Assembly (NCBI GenBank): GCA_017084465.1
Contig: CP070896.1
Coordinates: 5,321,501-5,385,500 of the forward strand
Direction of reading: 5' to 3'
Source of the DNA: Lacrimispora xylanisolvens
Lineage (GTDB): Bacteria > Bacillota > Clostridia > Lachnospirales > Lachnospiraceae
DNA: 64,000 bases
Positions 17,878 to 25,530 of this stretch are shown here, piece by piece (positions within the stretch are counted from its first letter, which is position 1; each line of letters begins with the position of its first letter). The notes under the pieces were generated by a model. The model saw only the letters and a program-made list of their open reading frames with translations. It ran no database searches and had not been told where the DNA came from. Both the position numbers and the translations under genes were made by a program.

Positions 17878-20292
17878 ATGGCATCATCTTATAACCACAG
17901 TGCCATTGAGAAAAAATGGCGCGAGAATTGGGAAAAGAACCCCATTAATGTTGACGATGGAAAGAAACCAAAATATTATTGTCTGGATATGTTCCCATAT
18001 CCGTCTGGCAGCGGCCTTCATGTTGGCCATTGGAGAGGTTATGTGATCTCTGATGTCTGGAGCCGTTATCAGATTTTAAAGGGACATTATGTGATTCATC
18101 CCATGGGTTGGGATGCATTTGGTCTTCCTGCAGAGAATTATGCCATTAAAATGGGCGTTCATCCAGCAAAATCAACGGCTGAGAACGTAAGTAATATTAA
18201 ACGGCAGATCAATGAGATCGCGGCTGTTTACGACTGGGATATGGAAGTAAATACCACAGATCCTGGATTTTATAAGTGGACCCAGTGGATTTTTGTCCAG
18301 ATGTTTAAGAAGGGTCTTGCCTATGAAAAGGAATTCCCAATTAACTGGTGTCCTTCCTGTAAAACCGGTCTTGCCAATGAGGAAGTGGTAAACGGCTGCT
18401 GCGAGCGCTGCGGAACCACAGTGACAAAGAAGAATTTAAGACAGTGGATGTTAAAAATCACTGCCTATGCAGACCGCCTTTTAAATGATTTGGATAAGCT
18501 TGACTGGCCGGAAAAGGTTAAAAAGATGCAGACTGACTGGATCGGAAAATCTTACGGTGCAGAAGTAGACTTTAAAGTAGAGGGGAAAGAAGAAGCCATT
18601 ACGGTTTATACCACAAGACCTGATACCTTATACGGAGCAACCTTTATGGTTCTTGCACCTGAGCATGCCCTTGCATCTTCTCTTGCAACAGAGGAAACCA
18701 AAGCAGAAGTGGACCAGTATATCTATGACGCTTCCATGAAATCCAATGTTGACCGTCTCCAGGATAAGGAAAAAACAGGAGTATTTACCGGAAGCTATGC
18801 AATCAATCCTTTAAGCGGAGCAAAAGTTCCGATCTGGATTTCCGATTATGTACTGGGTGACTACGGAACTGGCGCAATCATGTGCGTTCCGGCTCACGAT
18901 GACAGGGACTTTGAATTTGCAACCAAATTTAATATTCCCATCATTCAGGTAATTGCAAAAGATGGCAAAGAAATTGAGAATATGACTGAGGCCTATACAG
19001 ACGCCAGCGGAACCATGATTAATTCCGGAGAATGGAATGGCATGGAATCAGCCGTTCTTAAAAAAGAAGCGCCTGCCATGATCGAAGCAAGAGGTCTTGG
19101 TAAGAAAACAGTAAACTTCAAACTTCGTGACTGGGTATTTTCAAGACAGCGTTACTGGGGTGAGCCGATTCCGATCATTCACTGCCCTCACTGCGGCAAT
19201 GTTCCCGTGCCGGAAGATCAGCTTCCTCTTACTCTTCCGGAAGTGGAAAGCTACCAGCCGACTGGTACAGGAGAATCCCCTCTGGCAGATATTGACGAGT
19301 GGGTTAATACCACCTGCCCGGTATGCGGTGCAGCTGCAAAGAGAGAGACCAATACCATGCCTCAGTGGGCAGGATCTTCCTGGTATTTCCTCCGTTATGT
19401 AGACAGCCACAATGAGAATGAACTGGTATCCAGAGAAAAGGCAGACAAATATCTTCCTGTTGATATGTATATTGGCGGTGTGGAGCATGCAGTTCTTCAT
19501 CTTCTGTATTCCCGTTTCTACACCAAGTTCTTAAATGATATCGGTGTGGTAGATTTTGACGAGCCGTTCACCAAACTGTTTAACCAGGGAATGATTACTG
19601 GTAAAAACGGAATTAAGATGAGTAAATCAAAGGGCAATGTGGTTTCACCTGATGAGCTTGTTCAGGATTATGGCTGTGATTCCCTTCGTATGTATGAACT
19701 CTTCGTAGGACCGCCGGAGTTAGATGCCGAGTGGGATGACAGGGGAATTGAAGGCGTCAGCCGTTTCTTGAACCGTTTCTATAATCTGGTATCAGATAAC
19801 TGTGAAAAGGACGTGGAAGCGACCAAAGAGATGATCCGTCTCCGCAACAAACTGGTATTTGATATTGAACAGCGTTTTAACCAGTTTAACTTAAACACTG
19901 TAATATCTGGTTTTATGGAATATAACAACAAGCTGATCGAGCTTGCAAAAACAGCTGGCGGAATTGATAAAGAGACATTAAAGACCTTTGTAATTCTTCT
20001 TGCACCATTTGCTCCTCATATTGGCGAGGAACTGTGGCAGCAGCTTGGCGGCACAGACTCTGTATTCCATGCCACATGGCCGGAGTGGAGTGAGGAAGCC
20101 ATGAAAGAGGATGAAATCGAAGTGGCTGTTCAGGTAAACGGTAAAACAAGAGCAGTTGTAAAACTTCCGGCGGATGTTTCAAAGGAAGATGCAATTGAGG
20201 CTGGTAAGGCATTGATTCCGGATAAGATTACCGGAACCATTGTGAAGGAAATTTATGTTCCTGGAAGAATTGTGAATATTGTTTGCAAATAG
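17878..20292 (+). CDS. leuS: Leucyl-tRNA synthetase
   Basis: Charges tRNA-Leu. 804 residues, intact, usual length for bacterial LeuRS. The class I HIGH motif reads HVGH near residue 50 after MFPYPSGSG. A zinc-binding insert (CPSCKTG, CCERCG), the CP1 editing domain (TTRPDTLYGATFMVLAPEH) and the KMSKS motif (IKMSKSKGNVVSPDE) near residue 580 follow. The ATG at 17878 follows AAGGAGG by eight bases; the longer open frame upstream is T-box RNA. Controlled by the Leu T-box. Confidence 0.97.
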   Translation: MASSYNHSAIEKKWRENWEKNPINVDDGKKPKYYCLDMFPYPSGSGLHVGHWRGYVISDVWSRYQILKGHYVIHPMGWDAFGLPAENYAIKMGVHPAKSTAENVSNIKRQINEIAAVYDWDMEVNTTDPGFYKWTQWIFVQMFKKGLAYEKEFPINWCPSCKTGLANEEVVNGCCERCGTTVTKKNLRQWMLKITAYADRLLNDLDKLDWPEKVKKMQTDWIGKSYGAEVDFKVEGKEEAITVYTTRPDTLYGATFMVLAPEHALASSLATEETKAEVDQYIYDASMKSNVDRLQDKEKTGVFTGSYAINPLSGAKVPIWISDYVLGDYGTGAIMCVPAHDDRDFEFATKFNIPIIQVIAKDGKEIENMTEAYTDASGTMINSGEWNGMESAVLKKEAPAMIEARGLGKKTVNFKLRDWVFSRQRYWGEPIPIIHCPHCGNVPVPEDQLPLTLPEVESYQPTGTGESPLADIDEWVNTTCPVCGAAAKRETNTMPQWAGSSWYFLRYVDSHNENELVSREKADKYLPVDMYIGGVEHAVLHLLYSRFYTKFLNDIGVVDFDEPFTKLFNQGMITGKNGIKMSKSKGNVVSPDELVQDYGCDSLRMYELFVGPPELDAEWDDRGIEGVSRFLNRFYNLVSDNCEKDVEATKEMIRLRNKLVFDIEQRFNQFNLNTVISGFMEYNNKLIELAKTAGGIDKETLKTFVILLAPFAPHIGEELWQQLGGTDSVFHATWPEWSEEAMKEDEIEVAVQVNGKTRAVVKLPADVSKEDAIEAGKALIPDKITGTIVKEIYVPGRIVNIVCK

Positions 20293-20311
20293 TTTAAAAC
20301 ATTTGAGCTTA

Positions 20312-20351
20312 AAGGACACTATGACTGTGAAAGTACAGTTATAGTGTCCTT
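20312..20351 (+). terminator. Terminator after leuS
   Basis: AAGGACACTATGACTGT / ACAGTTATAGTGTCCTT hairpin; the tail is only moderately T-rich. Confidence 0.75.
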
Positions 20352-20743
20352 GTTGGTTTTCAAATATATAAAATTCACATCTTAACCTACTTCTTTATAA
20401 ATTTAATTAAGTGTGGGTTGCTACGTTGGATTCTTATAATCAATTTAGTGTTAGAGTATGATTAAACAGATTCTTTTGGAATTCTATGTATCTGTTTTTA
20501 GTATTATTTAACCGATTAATTGTCTGTATAAAAAATAAGATGCAAATTTTAGCACTTAACGTGTATAATTTTGGCACTTGGGTTGATAAAGCTCAATAAT
20601 GAGTATATTCTGAATTTGAGGTAATAATTGATATTTCACATAGTAGAGCTTGTTAAAGAGAAGGGGGATTGATTCCAATGGTAATTTAATTCATAACTTC
20701 AAGTAGCAAAATAATTTAATAGTTAAAAAAAAGGGGGTTTAAT
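20352..20743 (+). other. AT-rich intergenic region with a direct repeat around a -10-like box
   Basis: No gene seen. Clearly more AT-rich than the flanks. It contains TATAAT at 20564-20569 and two copies of ATTTT(A/G)GCACTT at 20546-20557 and 20568-20579, 22 bases apart start to start. Ends with the AAGGGGG ribosome site of the secreted-protein gene. Confidence 0.5.
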
Positions 20744-21562
20744 ATGAAACGATTAGTTAGCGCTTTACTGGTTCCGATGATTCTGATGTTTTCCACAAAT
20801 GAGGTTTTTGCAACACCAATTTATAAATCACAGGAATTTAATAAAATTGAAACATCTATTTTAGCAGGGCAGGAATTTACTCAAGAACAGACTTCTCGAA
20901 TTTTTTCAGAAAATATTACATTAAACAATTGTCATATAGATACATCAGCTATCGAAAAAGTTAAGGTGACGTCAAGTGGTAATGAGTATACTTTAGATTA
21001 TAATGGTGTTGATGAAATAGTGCTTTTAGAAAAAAATGATAATGGAAGTGTAACCATTAAAGCCAGCGATGGAAAAAAGAGCAATGTAATTACATTTGAG
21101 CAGGACGGCAGTATTATACTTGATGGATATAAAGTGCAAATAACTGAAGTAGGAGATGATAATTCATATGCTTCAGCAAGAGGGACCATTTGGAAAGGTG
21201 AGAAGTCTCTTTCACCATTTGGTAGCTTAAAGCCTTCAAGTTATAACCACTTTTTATCTTCAGGAAAACAGAATATCTCCTTGGGTAAGTCTTTAGATAA
21301 TCTAACTATTACTGCCCTATCTGCCATCATTGGTTCTCTTCACACTTATGCAGGCATTGCTATGACGTTGACTGGAATTGCTAAGAGCGTCTACGATGTT
21401 CTTGTGGAGGTGAATCCTAAAACTCAGTATTTGGGTTGTGCATATACAACTTATACAGCTGGAGCTAGCGATTATAAATATATAAATAAATTTTACGCAA
21501 ATAAACAATGTAGCGGAAGATATCGTCAAGAAATTAGTTATGAACATTTTACAGTTTATTAA
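20744..21562 (+). CDS. Secreted protein of unknown function
   Basis: A 272-residue protein with a clear signal peptide (MKRLVSALLVPMILMFSTNEVFA, cleavage likely after VFA). The first half is polar and beta-rich. Residues about 185-215 (LTITALSAIIGSLHTYAGIAMTLTG) form a small-residue-rich hydrophobic stretch, and the end is rich in Tyr and Lys with two Cys (LGCAYTTY and ANKQCSGRYRQ) that could pair. No family recognised. The layout, a secreted precursor with a helical hydrophobic core in an AT-rich islet, would suit a bacteriocin or envelope protein, but this is a guess. RBS AAGGGGG. Confidence 0.6.
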   Translation: MKRLVSALLVPMILMFSTNEVFATPIYKSQEFNKIETSILAGQEFTQEQTSRIFSENITLNNCHIDTSAIEKVKVTSSGNEYTLDYNGVDEIVLLEKNDNGSVTIKASDGKKSNVITFEQDGSIILDGYKVQITEVGDDNSYASARGTIWKGEKSLSPFGSLKPSSYNHFLSSGKQNISLGKSLDNLTITALSAIIGSLHTYAGIAMTLTGIAKSVYDVLVEVNPKTQYLGCAYTTYTAGASDYKYINKFYANKQCSGRYRQEISYEHFTVY

Positions 21563-21602
21563 ATAATGGTAAAATATTATTAATATAGTTAGAAGAGTTA
21601 TT

Positions 21603-21690
21603 GCATTCCGGGGATAAATAAAATGTTTTAGCCATTGTTTCCTGGTAATATAAAAAACAAAAGAAACAACCTTTAACGTCTCCGGAATGC
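21603..21690 (+). repeat. Nested inverted repeat, possible structured RNA or terminator
   Basis: Outer arms GCATTCCGG (21603-21611) and CCGGAATGC (21682-21690); inner arms TTGTTTC (21635-21641) and GAAACAA (21663-21669). It lies between the secreted-protein gene and the next small gene. No T run follows. Confidence 0.5.
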
Positions 21691-21860
21691 TAATGTTCTT
21701 TGGTATTTTGCGTTAGGCTATATTTTTTATAAGCATTTAAGTTATTAAATAGAGGTATATTTGAAGGATAATATACTGAACTATAACATTGAAATAATTA
21801 TGGTAGCGATGTCCTTGGGATAATTTTGTTTTGAAAATATGAAAAAGGTAAAGAAAATAT

Positions 21861-22061
21861 ATGTTCGAGATAAAGAAAAAAAAATATAAACTAGCATATA
21901 ATAATTATCAATTTTATGAGGATACTGCTTTAACTGAATTCATAGAAAGTCAGATGAAGGAAGGATATTATGTTTGTGGCATCATAGGAGATTCCTGTAA
22001 TATATTAAAATTTTGTTATGATAAAACTAAAAAAATCAAATTCATGCGTTATTTATCATAA
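21861..22061 (+). CDS. Small protein, possible N-terminal part of a DUF2812-like membrane protein
   Basis: 66 residues as read. The pattern FYEDTALTEFIESQMKEGYYV...LKFCYDKTKKIKFMRY resembles the N-terminal domain of DUF2812-type proteins, where a short soluble domain precedes membrane helices. After the stop, another frame continues as a charged, helix-like stretch (HKHLDEKIDAEIEKLKAEK) and runs into the next gene. The two genes may therefore be one gene broken by small indels. The similarity is by eye and weak. Confidence 0.45.
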   Translation: MFEIKKKKYKLAYNNYQFYEDTALTEFIESQMKEGYYVCGIIGDSCNILKFCYDKTKKIKFMRYLS

Positions 22062-22114
22062 ACATTTGGATGAAAAGATTGATGCAGAAATTGAAAAATT
22101 GAAAGCTGAAAAAA

Positions 22115-22696
22115 ATGGAAATTATATGCCAGAACAATAATTATATCATATTTGGAATTCCCTCCAGTGAAGATGTTGGATTAAAATCAGATACGATAAA
22201 AAAGCAAAATAAATTACTTGGCATTCCCATAAAAAAATCTGTAGCGTTTATTTCAATATTACTTATACTTTCTGTAATCAGTCTGGTGCTGAAAATATTG
22301 TTGATAAATAATGGAAATTTATATCTGAATCAGTTAAGTATAGTGCTTTACCTTGCATTAAATATTACTTTTTTGTTTTATTTTACAGGTGATTTTCACG
22401 ATATTATAAAAGGTAAAGGAATATTATCAGATGGTGTTATATATTTTACCAGCCGTACCAAACTCAAAGATATATTATTCCAGTTTGGTGACATATCTAG
22501 ATTAGTCATTTTGATTGGAAGTATCTGCGTCAGTGCTGCGACTCTGATATTAGTTAAAGATGAGGTCGTAGCGATTTATATTTTTAAAATGTGGTTGATA
22601 TATTTTACTATTGGTTATATATACAGGCTGCGTGTTCGAAAATCTTATTTATCTCTGTTAATAATTCAAGTTTTTCTGGCAACATTAAGTTTTTAA
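22115..22696 (+). CDS. Membrane protein of unknown function (possible C-terminal part of the preceding gene)
   Basis: 193 residues with about five predicted membrane segments, starting near residue 44 (SVAFISILLILSVISLVLKILL). The first 40 residues are soluble. It has no good ribosome site, and a charged helical reading from the preceding gene leads into it. A single DUF2812-like protein of about 275 residues is a reasonable alternative. AT-rich like its neighbours. No known partner. Confidence 0.5.
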   Translation: MEIICQNNNYIIFGIPSSEDVGLKSDTIKKQNKLLGIPIKKSVAFISILLILSVISLVLKILLINNGNLYLNQLSIVLYLALNITFLFYFTGDFHDIIKGKGILSDGVIYFTSRTKLKDILFQFGDISRLVILIGSICVSAATLILVKDEVVAIYIFKMWLIYFTIGYIYRLRVRKSYLSLLIIQVFLATLSF

Positions 22697-22721
22697 TAAA
22701 ACATTCAATTTGTAAAAAAAA

Positions 22722-22758
22722 GGTGCCAGGGTATGTATCCTGACACCGATTTTTTATT
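22722..22758. terminator. Terminator between the membrane-protein gene and the minus-strand small-protein gene
   Basis: GGTGCCAGGGTA...TCCTGACACC hairpin with T6 on the plus side and an A8 run on the other; usable both ways. Confidence 0.8.
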
Positions 22759-23045
22759 TCTTTCCATTTCGTTTCATCATATTTTTCGAAAGCATGCGGA
22801 CGGTTTGGATCCGCTGCCGTTCAGCTGGACTCATATTATCGCCCAGTATAGAAATAAGAAGATCTGTTTCATCATCGTTAAAATGGATCCCCTTCTGATT
22901 GGCTTCCGCGGTCAGACTCATGAGCGTGGGAAAAAAGCTGGTCCTTTGGAGCAGCCTCAGCGCGTTTTGCAAATTCTGTCAGCATGGAAAGCTTCTGGGG
23001 ATTCATATTTTTTAACCGTGGGTCCTGTTTCCAGTTGGAATTCAT
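22754..23045 (-). CDS. Small conserved protein of unknown function (frameshifted as read)
   Basis: About 96 residues after correction. It begins MNSNWKQDPRLKNMNPQKLS and ends in a basic tail (MLSKNMMKRNGKK). The frame breaks in six A at 22931-22936; five restore APKDQLFPTLMSLTAEANQKG. The start at 23045 is preceded by GGAAAGGAAGG. All-helical by appearance, no membrane segment. It is followed (in genomic order, upstream on the same strand) by another helical protein, and the pair is probably one operon of unknown role. Confidence 0.65.
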
Positions 23046-23104
23046 AAGTTGATATCCTTCCTTTCCTGTGAATATGTATGGAGTAAGATGGTGACAGTTG
23101 TATT

Positions 23105-23671
23105 TTAATTCATCTGCTGCATGGCGGACATCATCATCTGCATGGTTTCCAGCCGTGACTGCTGTTCCGGAGGCATAAAGTTCTTTAACTGATCAAAAGG
23201 CATTCTGCCAAATGGATTGTTGTTTTGGCGATGTGAATTGTTGGAACGGTTTTGTCCGTCTGACTGAGCCTGATTACGGGGCTGTGATTGTGCCTGGGCC
23301 TGAAGCGGGATCGTAGAACTTGGAACGGATTCTGAATAGGCATTTGCCATATTAAATCCCTGGAAGATGTTGATAAATAAGTCAATTAAGTCCTGCTCGG
23401 AAGGATCAGCATAAGGCTTAATGGTGTTTAACATCTCAAGGGGTGAGTTAGACCGTTCCTTTTCACCTGCAGAACAGATTCCCATAGCAGCCACTTCTCC
23501 ATCTTCAAATAAGTTTATGGTGCGCTGCAGTTCGTTGAATTTAACAAAGGTGGATATCATACGTTGCTGGGGAACATTCATATAAGGCAGGGCGGCTTTC
23601 ATCATATCAAGATGATTATCCCCGATACGGGAGTCTAATTCATTTGCGTGGACATTTTGTTCATTATTCAT
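23105..23671 (-). CDS. Conserved helical protein of unknown function, Gln-rich linker
   Basis: 188 residues. The N-terminal 120 residues look helical and soluble (MMKAALPYMNVPQQRMISTFVKFNEL). Next is a low-complexity linker rich in Gln, Asn and Ser (about 120-155), then a short Met/Gln-rich tail (LETMQMMMSAMQQMN). No family recognised. Stands 60 bases upstream of the small protein on the same strand and diverges from a 50-residue gene. Confidence 0.65.
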   Translation of the reverse strand: MNNEQNVHANELDSRIGDNHLDMMKAALPYMNVPQQRMISTFVKFNELQRTINLFEDGEVAAMGICSAGEKERSNSPLEMLNTIKPYADPSEQDLIDLFINIFQGFNMANAYSESVPSSTIPLQAQAQSQPRNQAQSDGQNRSNNSHRQNNNPFGRMPFDQLKNFMPPEQQSRLETMQMMMSAMQQMN

Positions 23672-23695
23672 TTCATGGGATCCTTACTTTTCTTG

Positions 23696-23724
23696 TTGAC
23701 AATATATGCGGCCGCATATATTAG
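23696..23724 (+). promoter_or_regulatory. Promoter with a palindromic operator for the 50-residue gene
   Basis: TTGACA (23696-23701) with TATTAG 17 bases on. The spacer and flanks form a perfect 22-base palindrome centred on GCGGCCGC (about 23700-23721), which would place a repressor squarely over the promoter. Confidence 0.6.
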
Positions 23725-23745
23725 TATTACAGGAGAGTGATATAT

Positions 23746-23898
23746 ATGAGAAACCGATTGATCATAGATGGAAATGCGGTTTACGAAATTGATGATGAGT
23801 GTATGAAACAAAAGCAAAACAGAAACAGCCAGGAAGGAACAGGTAACCAGTCTGCTTTTACAAGGCCGGGACAGGAAAAAGGTCAGAGCCGCAGTTAA
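23746..23898 (+). CDS. Small protein of 50 residues, unknown function
   Basis: Starts MRNRLIIDGNAVYEIDDECM and ends with a polar Gln/Lys/Gly-rich tail. AGGAGAG precedes the ATG by nine bases; a palindromic promoter lies upstream and a strong terminator downstream, so it is a complete single-gene unit. The order of hydrophobic strand then acidic segment (LIIDGNAVYEID) suggests a small folded beta element. Unknown function. Confidence 0.7.
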   Translation: MRNRLIIDGNAVYEIDDECMKQKQNRNSQEGTGNQSAFTRPGQEKGQSRS

Positions 23899-23905
23899 AC
23901 GGAAA

Positions 23906-23941
23906 CAGGACCCGAACCAAAGATGGTTCGGGTCCTGCTTT
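23906..23941 (+). terminator. Strong terminator after the 50-residue gene
   Basis: CAGGACCCGAACC-AAAGAT-GGTTCGGGTCCTG, 13-base perfect arms; the tail CTTTATGTTTTG is T-rich. Confidence 0.85.
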
Positions 23942-23950
23942 ATGTTTTGT

Positions 23951-24208
23951 TTAGCAGCAGAAGTTATTGCCACCAAATCCGTTGCCGCCGCAGCAGAACA
24001 GAAGAATGATGATCCAAATCCAACTACCACAACCATCATTTCCGCAACCGCCACAACTGTTGCCGCATCCACCACCGCAGCTGTTACCGCCGCCGCAGCA
24101 GCACAGAAGAAGGATAATCCAGATAAAACTACAACCGTTGTTATTACCACATCCTCCGTTGTTGCAATCGCATCCGCATCCACAGTTAGTTGCTGCCAGA
24201 TCACTCAT
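23951..24208 (-). CDS. Cys/Gly-rich small protein ('chorion class high-cysteine HCB'-type)
   Basis: 85 residues with 18 or more Cys and many Gly and Asn. Two copies of a unit are visible: a Cys/Gly/Asn-rich segment followed by a hydrophobic stretch and Cys run (FIWIILLLCCCGGG, then WIWIIILLFCCGGN). Proteins with this start (MSDLAATNCGCGC) are common in Lachnospiraceae and are annotated by analogy as chorion-class high-cysteine proteins; their role is unproven. A membrane or spore-coat location with disulfide cross-linking is inference. GGAGG lies eight bases before the ATG. Confidence 0.75.
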   Translation of the reverse strand: MSDLAATNCGCGCDCNNGGCGNNNGCSFIWIILLLCCCGGGNSCGGGCGNSCGGCGNDGCGSWIWIIILLFCCGGNGFGGNNFCC

Positions 24209-24305
24209 ATTGGTTCCTCCAAAATAATTTGTTTACACTGTAAGTGTATGAATGTCAGCTTGCCACTGTTTCCTTTTTTTCTGAAAAATTTTAGATTTGA
24301 TATGA

Positions 24306-24333
24306 TTGAACTTAAAGAAATGTTGTGTATAAT
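24306..24333 (+). promoter_or_regulatory. Promoter of the alaX gene
   Basis: TTGAAC (24306-24311), 16-base spacer, TATAAT (24328-24333), with AAAGGAG and the ATG downstream. Confidence 0.7.
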
Positions 24334-24363
24334 TAGTAACAACAGGATTAAAAGGAGCAAAAG

Positions 24364-25530
24364 ATGGAAAAATTATATTATGAGAGACCCTATGTGAAAC
24401 AGTTTGAAGCAGATGTGACTGGATGTATACCAGATAAAGATGGCAAATATCTTGTTCAGTTAAGCAGGACAGCCTTTTACCCCGAGGGTGGAGGGCAGCC
24501 GGCGGATACAGGCACATTGGGAGACGCCCGTGTTTTGGATGTCAGAGAGCGTCCGGAGGGAATCGTTCATATTACGGACAGACCTCTTCTTAAAAACACG
24601 GTTGTGACCGGTATTTTAGATTGGGAGAGAAGATTCAGCCATATGCAGAATCATTCCGGAGAACATTTATTTTCAGGCGTGGTACATAAGTATTACGGTT
24701 ACGATAATGTAGGGTTTCATATGGGGAAAGATGAGGTCACCGTTGATTTTAACGGGATATTGACTCTGGAACAGACAGAAGAAGTGGAAGCTGAAGTGAA
24801 TGAACTGATCTGGCAGAATATACCGGTTTTAGAGACTTATCCGTCAAAGGAAGAGCTGAATGCATTGAATTACAGAAGTAAGAAGGAATTAAGCGGTCAG
24901 GTACGGATTATTGAATTCCCCGGAGCAGATATATGTGCCTGCTGCGGAACCCATGTGATGACTGCAGGAGAGATTGGAATTTTAAAAGTCACCGGCCTGA
25001 TACGATATAAAGGCGGCGTGAGAATATCCCTGCTGTGCGGCAGAGAGGCATTTCTTGATTACCGCAGAAAATTAAAAGCTGTCCAGGGAATCTCCGTGTT
25101 ATTATCAGCAAAACCCGACAGTGTACTGGAGACAGTCACAAAGCTAAAAGAGGACGGAGCGAAAAAGGATGGTGATGTAAGCCGTCTCACCAGAGAGCTG
25201 CTTACATATAAAACGGCACAATATCCTGTTAGCGGCGATCCACTGCTGGTCTTTGAAGAGCATCTTTTGCCAGCACAGCTCAGACAATTTGCCACCATGC
25301 TTTATGAGGAGAAGAAGGGGAACGTTGTATTGGTATGTTCCGGGGAAGATGGCCTGTATCAGTATGCAGCAGGCAGCAGTGATATGGATATGCGGGAATT
25401 CAGCCGCCAGTTAAATGAGAAATTAAATGGCCGTGGCGGAGGGAATGCCCTGCTGGCACAGGGAACTTTCCAGACATCGTTACAGGAGATTCAAAAAGTG
25501 TTTCAGGAAGAGATCCAGAGGAGGATTTAA
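24364..25530 (+). CDS. Alanyl-tRNA editing protein AlaX, long form
   Basis: 388 residues. Free-standing editing domain that removes Ser or Gly wrongly attached to tRNA-Ala. The N-terminal beta domain (RTAFYPEGGGQPADTG) and the zinc site HSGEH (residues about 99-103) plus CCGTH (about 196-200) are the AlaRS editing motifs. The C-terminal third resembles DHHA1, as in long AlaX proteins. No aminoacylation domain, so it is not AlaRS. Its stop overlaps the next start (TAATG), so the AI-2E-type transporter gene is translationally coupled. Confidence 0.9.
   Translation: MEKLYYERPYVKQFEADVTGCIPDKDGKYLVQLSRTAFYPEGGGQPADTGTLGDARVLDVRERPEGIVHITDRPLLKNTVVTGILDWERRFSHMQNHSGEHLFSGVVHKYYGYDNVGFHMGKDEVTVDFNGILTLEQTEEVEAEVNELIWQNIPVLETYPSKEELNALNYRSKKELSGQVRIIEFPGADICACCGTHVMTAGEIGILKVTGLIRYKGGVRISLLCGREAFLDYRRKLKAVQGISVLLSAKPDSVLETVTKLKEDGAKKDGDVSRLTRELLTYKTAQYPVSGDPLLVFEEHLLPAQLRQFATMLYEEKKGNVVLVCSGEDGLYQYAAGSSDMDMREFSRQLNEKLNGRGGGNALLAQGTFQTSLQEIQKVFQEEIQRRI

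Noticed and set aside
23668..24397. Long overlapping ORFs opposite the Cys-rich gene, rich in Ala, Thr and Val or in Pro and Gln
   Set aside because: Low-complexity shadows of the Gly/Cys/Asn codons on the other strand; the 85-residue gene has GGAGG and a family-like start.
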